Shown one piece after another: positions 1 through 10,309 of a DNA stretch of 64,000 nt. The notes below the pieces were generated by a model, which was given only the letters and a program-made list of their open reading frames with translations, did not search any database and was not told the DNA's origin. A program made the translations under genes and the position numbers. The stretch comes from Lyophyllum atratum (Eukaryota; Basidiomycota; Agaricomycetes; Agaricales; Lyophyllaceae): positions 1 through 64,000 of the forward strand of contig JACGCN010000025.1 of assembly GCA_014905825.1 (NCBI GenBank). The letters run 5' to 3'. Within the stretch, counting starts at the first letter, position 1, and every line of letters starts with the position of its first letter.

Positions 1-230
1 GGGCCAAAAAGGGGAGACCAAAAAGGGGAGAGGTGTCTAGGCAGGGGGGTGAAGAAAACGACAGGGCTGTGTGGGCAGACGCGACGTGGACGCGACAGAC
101 CCCGTGAACAGGTGAAGCTACCCACGATCACATGTACGAGTTCCTGGCGGCGTTTAGTGTTTAAACGGAGGAGTCGGAGAGAAACCCCACTACTAAAGTA
201 GCGGGTACCTGACTACTAAAGTAGCAGGTA
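1..230. repeat. short direct repeats at window edge
   Basis: Two kinds of direct repeat lie here. A perfect 14-bp tandem repeat, CCAAAAAGGGGAGA, occupies 4-17 and 18-31. A 19-bp unit (ACTACTAAAGTAGCGGGTA) at 189-207 recurs at 212-230 with one mismatch, and its core CTAC-TAAA-GTAG is itself a small inverted repeat. No coding frame is convincing. It may be the worn edge of a transposable element that continues outside the window; that is inference. Confidence 0.5.
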
Positions 231-1220
231 GAAGTGGTCCAAAATGGGTGCAAACGCCTTGTACCGTCAAATGAGCACTCATTTCACTTCGTATCTTTGC
301 CCAAACCTGCTCAAAACCCACTTTTGAGCGTACATAAATTTCAAAAATTTCCGCCGCCGATTCCGCCGCTGTCTAAAAGTGGTGGTGACTAAGTGCACTG
401 CACCATAAAGCTAGTCAAGAAGATCAGAACGATGGTGGTGAGTAAACCAATGTCCGAGAGGAGTCGAGATGCTCACCTAGTCGTGTGGGTCCCGAAGTTT
501 TTCACTGCCATGCCTCCTGTGTGTGGAGCACGTAGAGGCGGTCGTTCGGCGGCATACGGAAGATGTCAAGACGTTTTCCTGACGTTTTCAAGTCCACCAA
601 CCGAGCATTGACAAATTGAAGTGGGCGTTGCCGCGTTGCTGTTAACTTGATGTCACCTAGTTCAACTGATCAGACTTCGAGCAAAAATTTCGCGCTTCTG
701 CGTCAATGCTGCCGTAGGTGCTATAGAAAGAATGTCTGAGTCGTTCGCGTTATCGTTGGTTTTGATGCGGAGTTGTCGAGGCATAAAAGGTCAAGCAAGC
801 AGGATAGTACTATCAGACCCAGGTGATAGGCACTCTTTTTGCCATTACCCAAATTCCCCGGACATGAAATACAAATGAGAGCCTCGTGCGGGGGAGGAGA
901 AGAGGAGATTCAAAAAACGACAAACGAAGTCGCGCCCCTGAGTCACCCGATCACAGCTGGCTCATCTCTTGTCCGACAGGATGCACGATATCGTTATGAA
1001 CTCCCACTTCCTGGCCGTCCAAACCTCTGGGAATCGGGATGCAGAACGTCATGGCCTCCGTGGAATATCTCTTGAGAACATGAGAGGAAATCTAGAGAAA
1101 CTCACAACGCCTGACAGTATCAACTGCACCCTTGTCACCGGCAACTGACGTACCCGAACCTCCAGTGATAAATGTTGCCACCACTGATACACATCCCTGA
1201 ATTTCCCTTGGACTCGTAAC
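231..1220. other. intergenic, nothing recognised
   Basis: Only short open frames without family resemblance occur. The right end must hold the promoter of the SDR gene that starts at 1221; I see no clear TATA element. Confidence 0.5.
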
Positions 1221-2608
1221 ATGGCCAGCAGACTAGCACAGGTGTCCGGACACATCAGCAATACTCATGGGAGGGGGCTGCTCGCTGGAGAGGTGGCCAT
1301 CATCACTGGTGCGAGTCGAGGCAACTAGCATGATCCACTGTGTTATCTAATGTCGGGCGTCTCTAGGTGCTGGTCAGGTATGAGAGTCTACAGTGCGCGA
1401 ACAAAGAGCATTGATTTACGCCTGGGTCTGTTTCTGGTAGGGAATCGGCAGGAGCACTGCACTCCTCTTCGCAAACGAGGGAGCGAAAGTCGTCGTGAGC
1501 GAGTACGTGAATCTTCCCATGGCTTACTAGGCTCCTTGACCAACATATTTTGGTAGTATTGACGAGAAACGCCTCGCCACGGTCGTCGACGAGATCAAAG
1601 CCGCGGGTGGTGACGCCCTCGGTGTTGCTGGCGATGTCGGCGCCGACGACTTCCCCAAAAAGATAGTTGACGCGACCGTCCAGTGTGTAGTACTCTCCCC
1701 TCTCGTGCTTCGGATTCTCAATAACAAGAACCTATCAGGAAATACGGCAAGATTAACCACATCATCAACAACGGTCAGTGTTGCCCCACACGCTGCCTAT
1801 ACTTCGTATGACGTGAAGCTAAGTAAACCAATAGCCGGCTTCACATTCGATAAAATGCTTCACACAACGCCCGACGACACCTTTGACATTATCATGAAGA
1901 TCCATGTCCGCGCCCCCTTCCGGCTTATCCGCCAGGCCGCGCCCTACTTCCGCGTCAAGGTGCTTCCCGTTTTCTATCTTCCCATCCTCACACCTTCCCC
2001 TTCTCTCTCTCCCTGTTCTGCATGAAGCATTACGCACCTACTGACCATTTACACATAAACCCCAGCCCGAAGCCCGCGAAAACCGGTCCATCGTCAACGT
2101 CTCCTCCACCTCGGGACTCCATGGGAACGTCGGGCAGGCCAACTACGCCGCGGCGAAGTCGGCCGTGCTCGGGCTCACAAAAACGATTGCGAAGGAGTGG
2201 GGGCCGTTTGGCGTGCGTGCTAACACGGTGGCCTTCGGGTTGATTCATACAAGGTGCGTTCGTGGCTCTGTGTGGTGTGAGAATTTGGCTGACCTGCGTG
2301 TGTAGGTTGACGGCGTCGAAGGAGGCGGGAGTGACGATCGAGATTGGTGGGAAGAAGGTTGCGCTCGGTGTCCCTGGAGCTCAACGGCCAGAAAAGGCTG
2401 AGCCTGACAACGATGCATATCCATTTATACCGCTGAGGAGGGGTGGGACGGCGGATGAGGCCGCTGCTTCTGTGTTGTTGTGAGTCTTTCTATCGGCCTT
2501 CAAATGTGGGGTATTGGAAATTTACGGTTCATGGGTAGCTTGGCTTCGCCGCTTGCGTCGTATGTTTCTGGGCATACGCTGGAGGTTACTGGGGGTGCTG
2601 GGATTTAA
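1221..2608 (+). CDS. short-chain dehydrogenase/reductase (SDR, FabG-like)
   Basis: NAD(P)-dependent oxidoreductase of the classical SDR family; substrate unknown. Nine exons: 1221-1308, 1367-1377, 1441-1502, 1557-1682, 1739-1773, 1835-1959, 2066-2253, 2306-2479, 2539-2608, summing to 879 nt (292 residues). The spliced protein starts MASRLAQVSG and contains every family hallmark: the Rossmann motif TGAGQGIG, the NNAG motif after strand 4, the catalytic Ser in a VNVSSTSG stretch, and the active-site YAAAK. The C-terminus ends in a typical HTLEVTGGAGI. The glycine motif is completed by an 11-nt second exon; unspliced reading hits stops at once, so every intron is needed. All introns are GT-AG. 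Closest in style to fungal 3-oxoacyl-ACP reductase-like or peroxisomal-type SDRs; a metabolic role cannot be fixed from sequence alone. Confidence 0.9.
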
Positions 2609-4890
2609 GCAGGATTCGGATCTTTGGGCCTGTTCGTCATGTGTAAAATGCTCGACTTATTCTGTATGATATCCATTTTCGGGTGCTCAGCTGACTGATT
2701 TGACGTGTTGTGGCGCCACACTGTTTCACGCACAGTATGTAACGGAAGTTTTCTGCGAAAACACGCGGCCAAGCGGTACCGCCTGGGCAGATCTCAACGT
2801 GATTCAATCTTATCACTTGCCAATCACTGCCCCAGGGTTCCTGCTCGTCGTTTCTCTCATTTCGAAGGTTCGCTGTGCTTCGTACATCTCCTCATCGTCC
2901 CCTCAGTCCACACGCTCGTATATCATATCGAACTCCTCAAGTCTTTCGGACCTGGCCTTTTTTACTCCGTTGTTCTTCATTCCGCTTACATCTAAGTGTA
3001 GCCGCTCCATCATCGTGCTGTCCGTATATTCTGTATGATACTCATATTCGAGTGCTCAGCTGACCACCCATGAGGCGGGTATAAACCTCTTTCCGTCCCA
3101 AAAGCAATATTTTTGTCATTTCTGTCATCCGACGCGTCGCGTCACGCCACACGTGATGGGAAATCCGTTTTTCCCAAAGCAACAAAAGCAACGAGGCTCG
3201 GGTTGGGCGAAGGGTACGCATACAAACAGATCGACTATCATCTGTTATAAGGTCAGCTACCGGAGACTAGGTACGCATAGGCAGCTTATTAAAGAGACGC
3301 AATAAGCGGCTGGGCGACACACCACCTCTTTTCAGCCCCCATTCTTCCATGGCCCGCCTTCTGTCGACTTTTCCCCCCAATTTTCTCTGGTTTTTCTCGA
3401 CCGCCGATGTGCAAGCGCGTCGTTGGCGATGTCATCTTGGGTGGGCTGGCAGGTTTCCTTGGTATCACGCTTCTATCTAGATCTATCATATCGGACAATG
3501 CATCACGGAACGCGGAGCCCCTCTCCTTTGGTGGATGGATTTCTTGCATTGTCTACTTCTGGCGTCGAGGGTCACATGGACGTATTGGCTGCATAACCTC
3601 GGTGCATTGGACGATAAGGACTTCCAGGAATTCACGGGTTTTCATGGGAGTTCGCCGCTCGGGTTGTCTACAGGCTTGACGCCGACCTTGACCCGACGTG
3701 GGGGCACGCACACGGTCCAGTAAAGAAGTTTTTCTGGTGGGAAGCGTCCGCGTGGCCATGTATGGGCGGCCGGTCTTCGACCACTTGGACCACGTCGTCT
3801 CGGGCTCAAGACACCCCAACCCCAACCCCGCTGCGCCACGAAGCCTCAAGGAGTCGCCACGTTTCCCCGTCCACACGCTCTTTTTATAGCACCCAGGAAG
3901 GTCGGCAGACTGCACGACACGCTGGAGCGGAGTCTCTTGGCCGACGGCACAGTCTTGTGGGTGCACAGATAGCATAACATGGACCCTTCCTTCAAGGAAT
4001 TAGTCATCCAAAAGACCCTCCATGGTCGTCCCGGTTTGGAAGATTTAATGTGCCTACTTTCCATCTTGAGGTTCTCTGTTCGTACTTGTGATATAAAGCG
4101 CCTACCTACCCACTTATTTTGATCCCTCCTGTTCCCTCTTTCTGCCGTTAACCTGATGCCTTGGAGCTTCCCGTTTTTACTCTCCCAGTCGGTGGACGCC
4201 AACTTTCGGGTTACACGGGCGCTTCTTGGTCGCTCCTAAACGGAGACCAGGTCATGACGTTATGTGTCGATCATGTCGAGCGAAGCCACCGATCTGGCCC
4301 ATCCTCCGAAGTCAGTGCGCAAGCCGCGTCCTCAATGCTCTCTGTAGCACAGTGTCTATTATGCTTTTCGGACCGCAAGGAAATGGGACACAAGACACCT
4401 GGAAAGTTTAACTTGTCGTCATCGTCAACCCATGCCCGACGATGCGAGAGATATACCATGACATGTCGTATTCGTGGCTCCACATCATACGAAATGACAT
4501 GGGTCATGGGACGTCGCTGGCGCGGGCCCGGTTGAATTACGGCGTCGAGGCAAGCTGCGAGAGGTAACATAGGAGGCAATCTGGGGTACAGAAATGCATT
4601 GACCAGGCATGATCGATCAGAACTGGGGTGTGTTCTGTGCTAGCCGTCGACCGGGTTCCCGACTGCCGTCTTGTATCGCACGTCCATCGATATCGATAAC
4701 ACGACCAGCGGACGATTTTACAGGCCACCGGTTCTACTCTGCAGAGATCGAAGCATGACAAGTGCCGGACAATGCCAGATCTATCGGATCAAGATCCGCA
4801 CTCCGCACCTCTCCGCTCCTATAAGTGTCTGCGTCAGTGTTCGACCTTCACCTCTTCCCTGATAACCGTTCATTATCGTAAATTCACACT
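2609..4890. other. long intergenic region with a direct repeat
   Basis: No gene is recognised in about 2.3 kb. A 38-bp sequence just downstream of the SDR gene (2658-2695, TATTCTGTATGATAT then GTGCTCAGCTGAC) recurs at 3027-3064 with about four mismatches. Small open frames at 3553-3975 and 3846-4202 on the minus strand have no family resemblance. The right end holds the FKBP promoter. Confidence 0.4.
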
Positions 4891-5502
4891 ATGGCAAGCC
4901 ACTTCGTCCCATGTTCGGCTAACATTTACTCAACCTATCTTCTGCTCTCCAGGGTGTCACAGTCGAGAAGATCTCAGGCGGCGATGGTGTCACCTTCCCC
5001 AAGAAGGGCGGTGAGTGCATTTTTCTGCGCGATTTCGAAAATCGTAACTCAGATCGCCATCGATTCAGACAGGGTAAAGATTCACTACGTCGGCACACTC
5101 CTAGACGGCAGCACATTTGACTCGAGTCGGGATCGGTGAGTCATCGCGCTGAATCTGTCCATCGTCAAGCTCATCGTGTGCGATAATTTCAGTGGTTCGC
5201 CCTTTGAGACGGAGATCGGTGTTGGGAAGGTGATCAAGGGTTGGGATGAGGGTTCGTCTTGGTACTACATGAGGTGTGATGTGTTGGCTCATCGTCTTGA
5301 TCAGGTGTTCCCCAATTATCCTTGGGCGAAAAGGCTATTCTTACCGCCACTCCCGATTATGTTCGTCGTCCGACTTTCCTTTCCTATTCGATTCATCCTG
5401 ACTTCATATGTTCGTTAGGCATATGGCGCTCGTGGTTTCCCTCCCGTGATACCGCCAAACTCGACCCTCAAGTTTGAGGTTGAGCTGTTGAAGATCAACT
5501 AA
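4891..5502 (+). CDS. FPR1: FKBP12-type peptidyl-prolyl cis-trans isomerase
   Basis: Cytosolic FK506/rapamycin-binding prolyl isomerase. Six exons: 4891-4893, 4953-5010, 5069-5135, 5193-5251, 5305-5360, 5419-5502, total 327 nt, giving 108 residues, the usual FKBP12 length. The protein opens MGVTVEKISGG and carries the family motifs: VKIHYVGTL with the binding-pocket Tyr, STFDSSRDRG with the pocket Asp, VIKGWDEGV with the pocket Trp, the PDYAYGARG loop and the final PPNSTLKFEVELLKIN. The first exon is the start codon only: ATG is followed directly by a GC-AG intron (GCAAGC at 4894 to CCAG at 4952). Without that splice the ATG reads into an unrelated frame. Other introns are GT-AG. All pocket residues I can check are present, so the product should be active and drug-binding. 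Confidence 0.95.
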
Positions 5503-6508
5503 TCTGCATCCATTCGATTTCCATGCTGTATCCTACGTCCATTGGGCCTCTTCGTTTTTCTCCACCACTGTTCATTTGTGTTATATCAACCTGCAATACT
5601 GTATGATCTTGTACTCCCCACTCTGATATGAGGGCGCTGCGATTGGTCAGTCGCGATTCCGTTATGAGACTGATAGGGTTATCTGATCGGCTATCCGATG
5701 TCGATGAGATACGATCGGCCAAGCATAACGCGATCACCTGATGGATTTGCTCTCGCCTCCTTCAGAATCACACTGCTAAAGCCAGTGGACTCTGGACACC
5801 GTCAGAAATGATTAACACGACTGGCACAGACGCGCCAGGTATGGAACGCGTACATAAATTATGAATTTAAAATAATGTAAAAAGCAGCATGTGGTTACAG
5901 CTCATCAAGGCGGCAAGTCGTCGTTTTACTAATCATCGACATCATTCAACCTCGTTCAACTGTAGTGCAGCTACTGATAGGATAGATGTACTCTCCTATT
6001 GAGGGGCGTCTCAATCCCATAACGCGAACAAGGAGATCGTGAAGGCGCACAGAGTGTGATAGATGAACTGACTTCGCAAAATACAGCGTGGTCAGTGAAG
6101 GGAGGAGACCAATGACGGCGTTACCAAGGGTCATTAGTACTTATCAGTAGAGCTGTTTCGCCAGATGCCTTCCGGATAAAACAAATGTAAGTGAAGGCTC
6201 TGGACCGATGTACGAAGTAATGTACAGCACTAATCAGTGATAGTCCGAGGCAGGACTATACGCCTTCGTCCCGCTGCTTTCGGAAGATCTGTGAACAAAA
6301 ATGCATTGGAATCAATTTCATACAAGCCTAGCGAATTTCCCAAACGACAACAAGAGTCTACCTAAACACGGATGCTGGACAACAAGGGGGAAATACAGAA
6401 AACAGGCCGAGTCTCAAGAAGTCTTCTTAGACCTTCCAGAGACCTCATAGAACAAGTTGCCCTGGCGAGAACTCGAGATCAGCGACTGACGTCTCGCAAA
6501 ACCCACCA
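5503..6508. other. intergenic, nothing recognised
   Basis: This spans the 3' ends of the convergent FKBP and caleosin genes. A/T-rich stretches around 5850-5880 and 6290-6330 are compatible with 3' UTR signals. No gene seen. Confidence 0.5.
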
Positions 6509-7349
6509 TTAGCTTACGTCGTACACTCCACGGATGTCTTGTTTCTTCATCTTCCCATCCTGAGGCCAAAGAACAAGATATGTCGTAAGCCATTCAAACG
6601 CAGCAGTGGCCCACCCGAACTCGAGAGGCTTCAGTATAGAAGTGGCAGTCTATGATGCTACGACTCACGGGATCGAAGACATTTCTGTTGCCGTGGATCA
6701 TGGAAAGGCCTTCGGAAAAAGTCAAGTGCGTATGTGGCTCCGCGGAGTACCTGTCAAACATATCGTTGAAGCGATCCTCGTCGAAGGCGCCGGTCGTTGT
6801 GTAGCATTCAGAGTCGGAACCGTGTTTTGCCTGTCCAAAAACACGCATATACTGAGGTCCTAATTCAGGATACGCATATAGTGAGCGGCTACACGAACCT
6901 TGTGCATGTTTTCGACTCTCAGGCGAAAGTAGGGATCGGGAAGGAGAGTGCCATAGGTGATCCAGCTAACCGAGACGATAAAGAAGTGCGCAGAAGCGCA
7001 GTATCAGTCCGAGAGACGCACGAGAAGCTTGCGTGTATGAGCAGCACAGCGTAGAGAGAGAAAAGAACACCGAATTTGAGATCTCTGAAGCCTTCATAGC
7101 TGTATGCGCGTTCCCATAAGCGGAGATAGAGGTCCTAGGGAAACTTAGAGAAACAAACGTGTCAGATGGCCATATAATACCATCGCCATCCTGATCGAAG
7201 AAAGCAACATGAGATTTTAGAGCACCGTCGTCCTTGGCTTTGGCGTTGTCGCGTTTGCGAGACTGGGTCTGATAATCGTTCGAGAAGCCATTCGACCCAG
7301 TCGTGTAGCCATTCGGCGGACCTGAGCGACCGTGCTTGGGAAGAGTCAT
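6509..7349 (-). CDS. caleosin / peroxygenase-like lipid-droplet protein
   Basis: Caleosins are calcium- and haem-binding proteins on lipid droplets or ER, often with peroxygenase activity. Exons on the minus strand: 7349-7159, 7099-7022, 6965-6899, 6830-6669, 6628-6509, total 618 nt, 205 residues. The single EF-hand is clear (FDQDGDGIIWPSDTYEGF, completed across the first intron), followed by a hydrophobic segment GVLFSLYAVLLIHASF. Two histidines at family haem-ligand positions are kept: one just before the EF-hand (KSHVAFF) and one in MHKAKHGSDSE. The C-terminus has the family pattern FEWLTTYLVLWPQDGKMKK and DIRGVYD. An upstream in-frame ATG at 7457 would add 36 residues; I prefer 7349 because the extra stretch shows no family likeness. 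Typical proline-knot residues are not obvious. Confidence 0.88.
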
Positions 7350-9278
7350 GTATTTGATTCGACCTATGTGTGGTGGAATGTGGTAGACGGAAGAGAAATT
7401 GTTCATGGAGGTTGGCGAGACCCGTGCGTTATAAGGCCAGCGAAGGGATGATGTCATCTAATCGCGTAGAGCAATAGTCACAAACAACGCGTGCTATTTT
7501 TAGGTTCGTACCTTTCGAGGAGATGTGGTTGAGGAACTCGGTGAATGCCTATGATATCTGGACAACATATCAAAACATGATGGATGTTTCTAGATAGCAA
7601 TCAATATTTAGAAAACCCCCGGTGGTCGTCGGATGCGAATGCGAATCTAGAGCGTTGCAATCGGTAGAAAGTCCAATGATCGTCAGACCATATAGATTGC
7701 GTCATGTACGAGACTGGGGGCGGCGGGAAAACCATATGAGGGTAGCCATAGAGCCACGCGCCACCCCGACAGCTTCCACACAGACACTTGGACGATGACC
7801 TTTTCGCCAACTCTGCTGCTGCATATGAAATAAGCACGTAGCGGGGAAAAGGTGTGAGGAAGCCAAGTCGATCGGTCCCCTCCAGGTTTCTCTTTCACCT
7901 AACCATTGCTGCGATCGGCGAGACGCCAGAACCTGATACATTCGACATGGATGCTGCGTGAGAAGAGTAAATGATGCAGAGCACTTCAGGAACACTTCGT
8001 TTACTTGTGGACGACCGATGCAAACGAATGAGGTAAGTAATATGATCTCGAGGAAGGGCAATATGAGGCAAGGGTTATCCTGATGTCAGATGTACAGAGC
8101 ACAACCCGACTGACTCACCCACAATGAGCAGCGCAGTCTCCTTGCCCCGTAGCGCGTCCGACAATTTCGCACCCTCGTGCCCAGCTGTGTGTATCTCAGA
8201 ATGCCTGCGAGCGGCATTTGAGCTGCTGGATGGCTGAGAATGGTGCGCCGGCGGCGGATACATTAATTGCACATTGATGGTGCGGGGATTTGTACCCGCT
8301 ACTGTACTATTGTCGGACCGCAAGGGCCTGAGTCTAAACAGAAAGTCCCTGTCATACTCGCGATGCACGGAGCAGAGAGGATGTGACTCATCGATATTCC
8401 AGAATTTGCTTCTTGCGACGAAAATCAATTATCGCGAATTTTTATTACGTTTATCCATGCTATGACGAGTGGGAGATGAGGGGCACCAATGGACCACTGA
8501 GCGGTGGCTATCCAGCTCTAGAGCAGATATCCTCGATGGGGTGGCTCGCATGATGCTTGTTTGCGTCTCTCGTTTCTCAGAAACTTGCATGTCAAGAACC
8601 CCCTGAGTGGAGTATGTACGGTGCATGCATCATGATTATAATAGATAGTCTGTCAAGTCAGCTGGTTCCTGACAGCAGTGAGAATCGGGTTGAGATGTCA
8701 AACGGTTATAGCGCTCACTTTCTGGAAGCTGGGCATGAAAAATAGGAGGAACGGAGATTGACGGTAGGCGTGTCCAATAGATGTGATGTCGGAGTGTAAG
8801 AGCTTTAGCGAGGCCCTGCGAGGAGAATCCCCAACAGACAAGAGGGACCTATGAAATGGCGCTTTTTGTTTCAATGCGACTGACCAGCTCATTTCTGTGG
8901 GATGTGTCGAAACCGAACTTTCGACCTGTGCAAAAGCCACTCCGATCAGGGGAAGCCAGAACTCCTGTAGAAAGTGGAGATCCTGAGCCCGAGATGAAGG
9001 AGAGTCTGGAAACCTCGACTGGAAATGTCGTCAATGTACCTGGGATGGTCGAAGGCATGTGCCCTATTTCAAGTAGAGACTATCTCCGTAGGACGCGTGT
9101 ACTCAAAGAATGAAACCCTGTGGCACGGGTTGAGATGGCTGTCACCGGATATTTTACGCACCGATGGGAGAGCGGTGTAGTCGGCGCTCATATGACTTTC
9201 ATGAAGACGCCGAGGAACGATCTTAGTCTCAAGGACACGCAAAAAATGTTGTCATATAACTGTACCTCGACATGTGGG
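7350..9278. other. intergenic, nothing recognised
   Basis: About 1.9 kb without a gene I can support. Open frames at 7702-8061 and 8075-8428 (minus) and 8856-9113 (plus) have no recognisable motif and no consistent splice extension. Confidence 0.4.
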
Positions 9279-10109
9279 TTAGGGCAGAGCTATAGAGTGA
9301 CTCATGCTCTGAATAACCCTCGTTGGCTCCATCATATTAGCGATGACGAATCGGCCATCTAAAGAAGCGTTTCAGTCATAGTTATGAAAGATATATGATG
9401 AAATCGCATACTAGGCATGTCATTCTCTTCCGCTCTCCAGACAGCCTCTTCCGGATCCTTTGCAACGCCGGTCACAAGATGACGCTTTACGAGCCTCTGC
9501 TGAGCTTCAACGATGTCAACATGAATGTACCACCGTTCATCGAGGAGAATTCCGGCTTCTCCCCAGGGTGAAATGGATAAGAACGGATAGAGTCCCTCGA
9601 TGATGACGATGCGATCACAGGGGTGAATGGATACATCGTCGTATACAGGATCTTTGAGTGCGTGATCAAAGGACGGTGCAGTAATGATCGGTGTTTCTGT
9701 GGTCAGAGGCTCCCGCAGCGAGGCTACAAAAGCGGCGTATCCTGGCCCATCAAATGTCCAATGAATACCTCGTCTATCATGAGCGAGTTTGGGATCGGGA
9801 AATTCATCAAGCTGGGCACGACTGAGGTGCCATCCGTCCAGGCTAACAAGACGTGCCCGAGCGTTAGCATCGCCAGCAGATCCTGCCGCAGATGCCAGCA
9901 GCTCGTTCGTGTGAGAAGTCACCAGAAGTGCGAATGTCGATTTGCCAGAGGCTGGTATCCCTGAAATCCCGACAAGAAGCCGAGACGATGGCGGGATTCT
10001 GGTAAGAGCTTTACTTGAGCAGCAAAACAGTTTTCTCGATGGACTCTAGAGCATACGTTGCCATCTTGTTGATGAGGAAATGGGCCAGGTCCAGAGCCTC
10101 CTGATCCAT
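9279..10109 (-). CDS. P-loop kinase of the uridine kinase/phosphoribulokinase family (YFH7-like)
   Basis: ATP-dependent small-molecule kinase. Exons 10109-10057, 10013-9412 and 9358-9279 sum to 735 nt (244 residues). The Walker A motif GISGIPASGKST follows a short helical N-terminus (MDQEALDLAHFLINK); SLDGWHLSR is the substrate-side DGFH-like motif; APSFDHALKDPV and RIVIIEGLY are hallmarks of this family, the latter the Walker B-like strand; RRHLVTG-type lid residues (KRHLVTGVAKDPEEA) and ENDMPNGRF follow. The last motif is only produced by splicing the intron 9359-9411. The intron 10014-10056 is only 43 nt. The family includes uridine kinases, pantothenate kinase-like and nicotinamide riboside kinase-like enzymes; substrate cannot be told apart here. 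It is divergent from the GH99-like gene over a 200-bp shared promoter. Confidence 0.85.
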
Positions 10110-10309
10110 TGTGGCACTGGTTGTGGTGTAAAGGTCCGTGCTTGGTGGCTGTTCATCTTTATCAAAACGTCAATCTCTGCCCTGGTTGGCAGCTTGGCCA
10201 ACTTTATGGCCTGCGGCGCCTTTTTGGCTGTGCATCTTTTATACCCTTTGCGTCTAACCATCACGTTCTCCAGCGATATTCAACCACCACAGCATAATCC
10301 GTGCACATA

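Noticed and set aside
7350..7457. Upstream caleosin start at 7457
   Set aside because: In frame, but the extra 36 residues show no family likeness; kept only as an alternative.
7702..8428. Two minus-strand frames (119 and 117 codons) upstream of the caleosin
   Set aside because: No motif, no consistent intron pattern and normal codons of neither known gene type.
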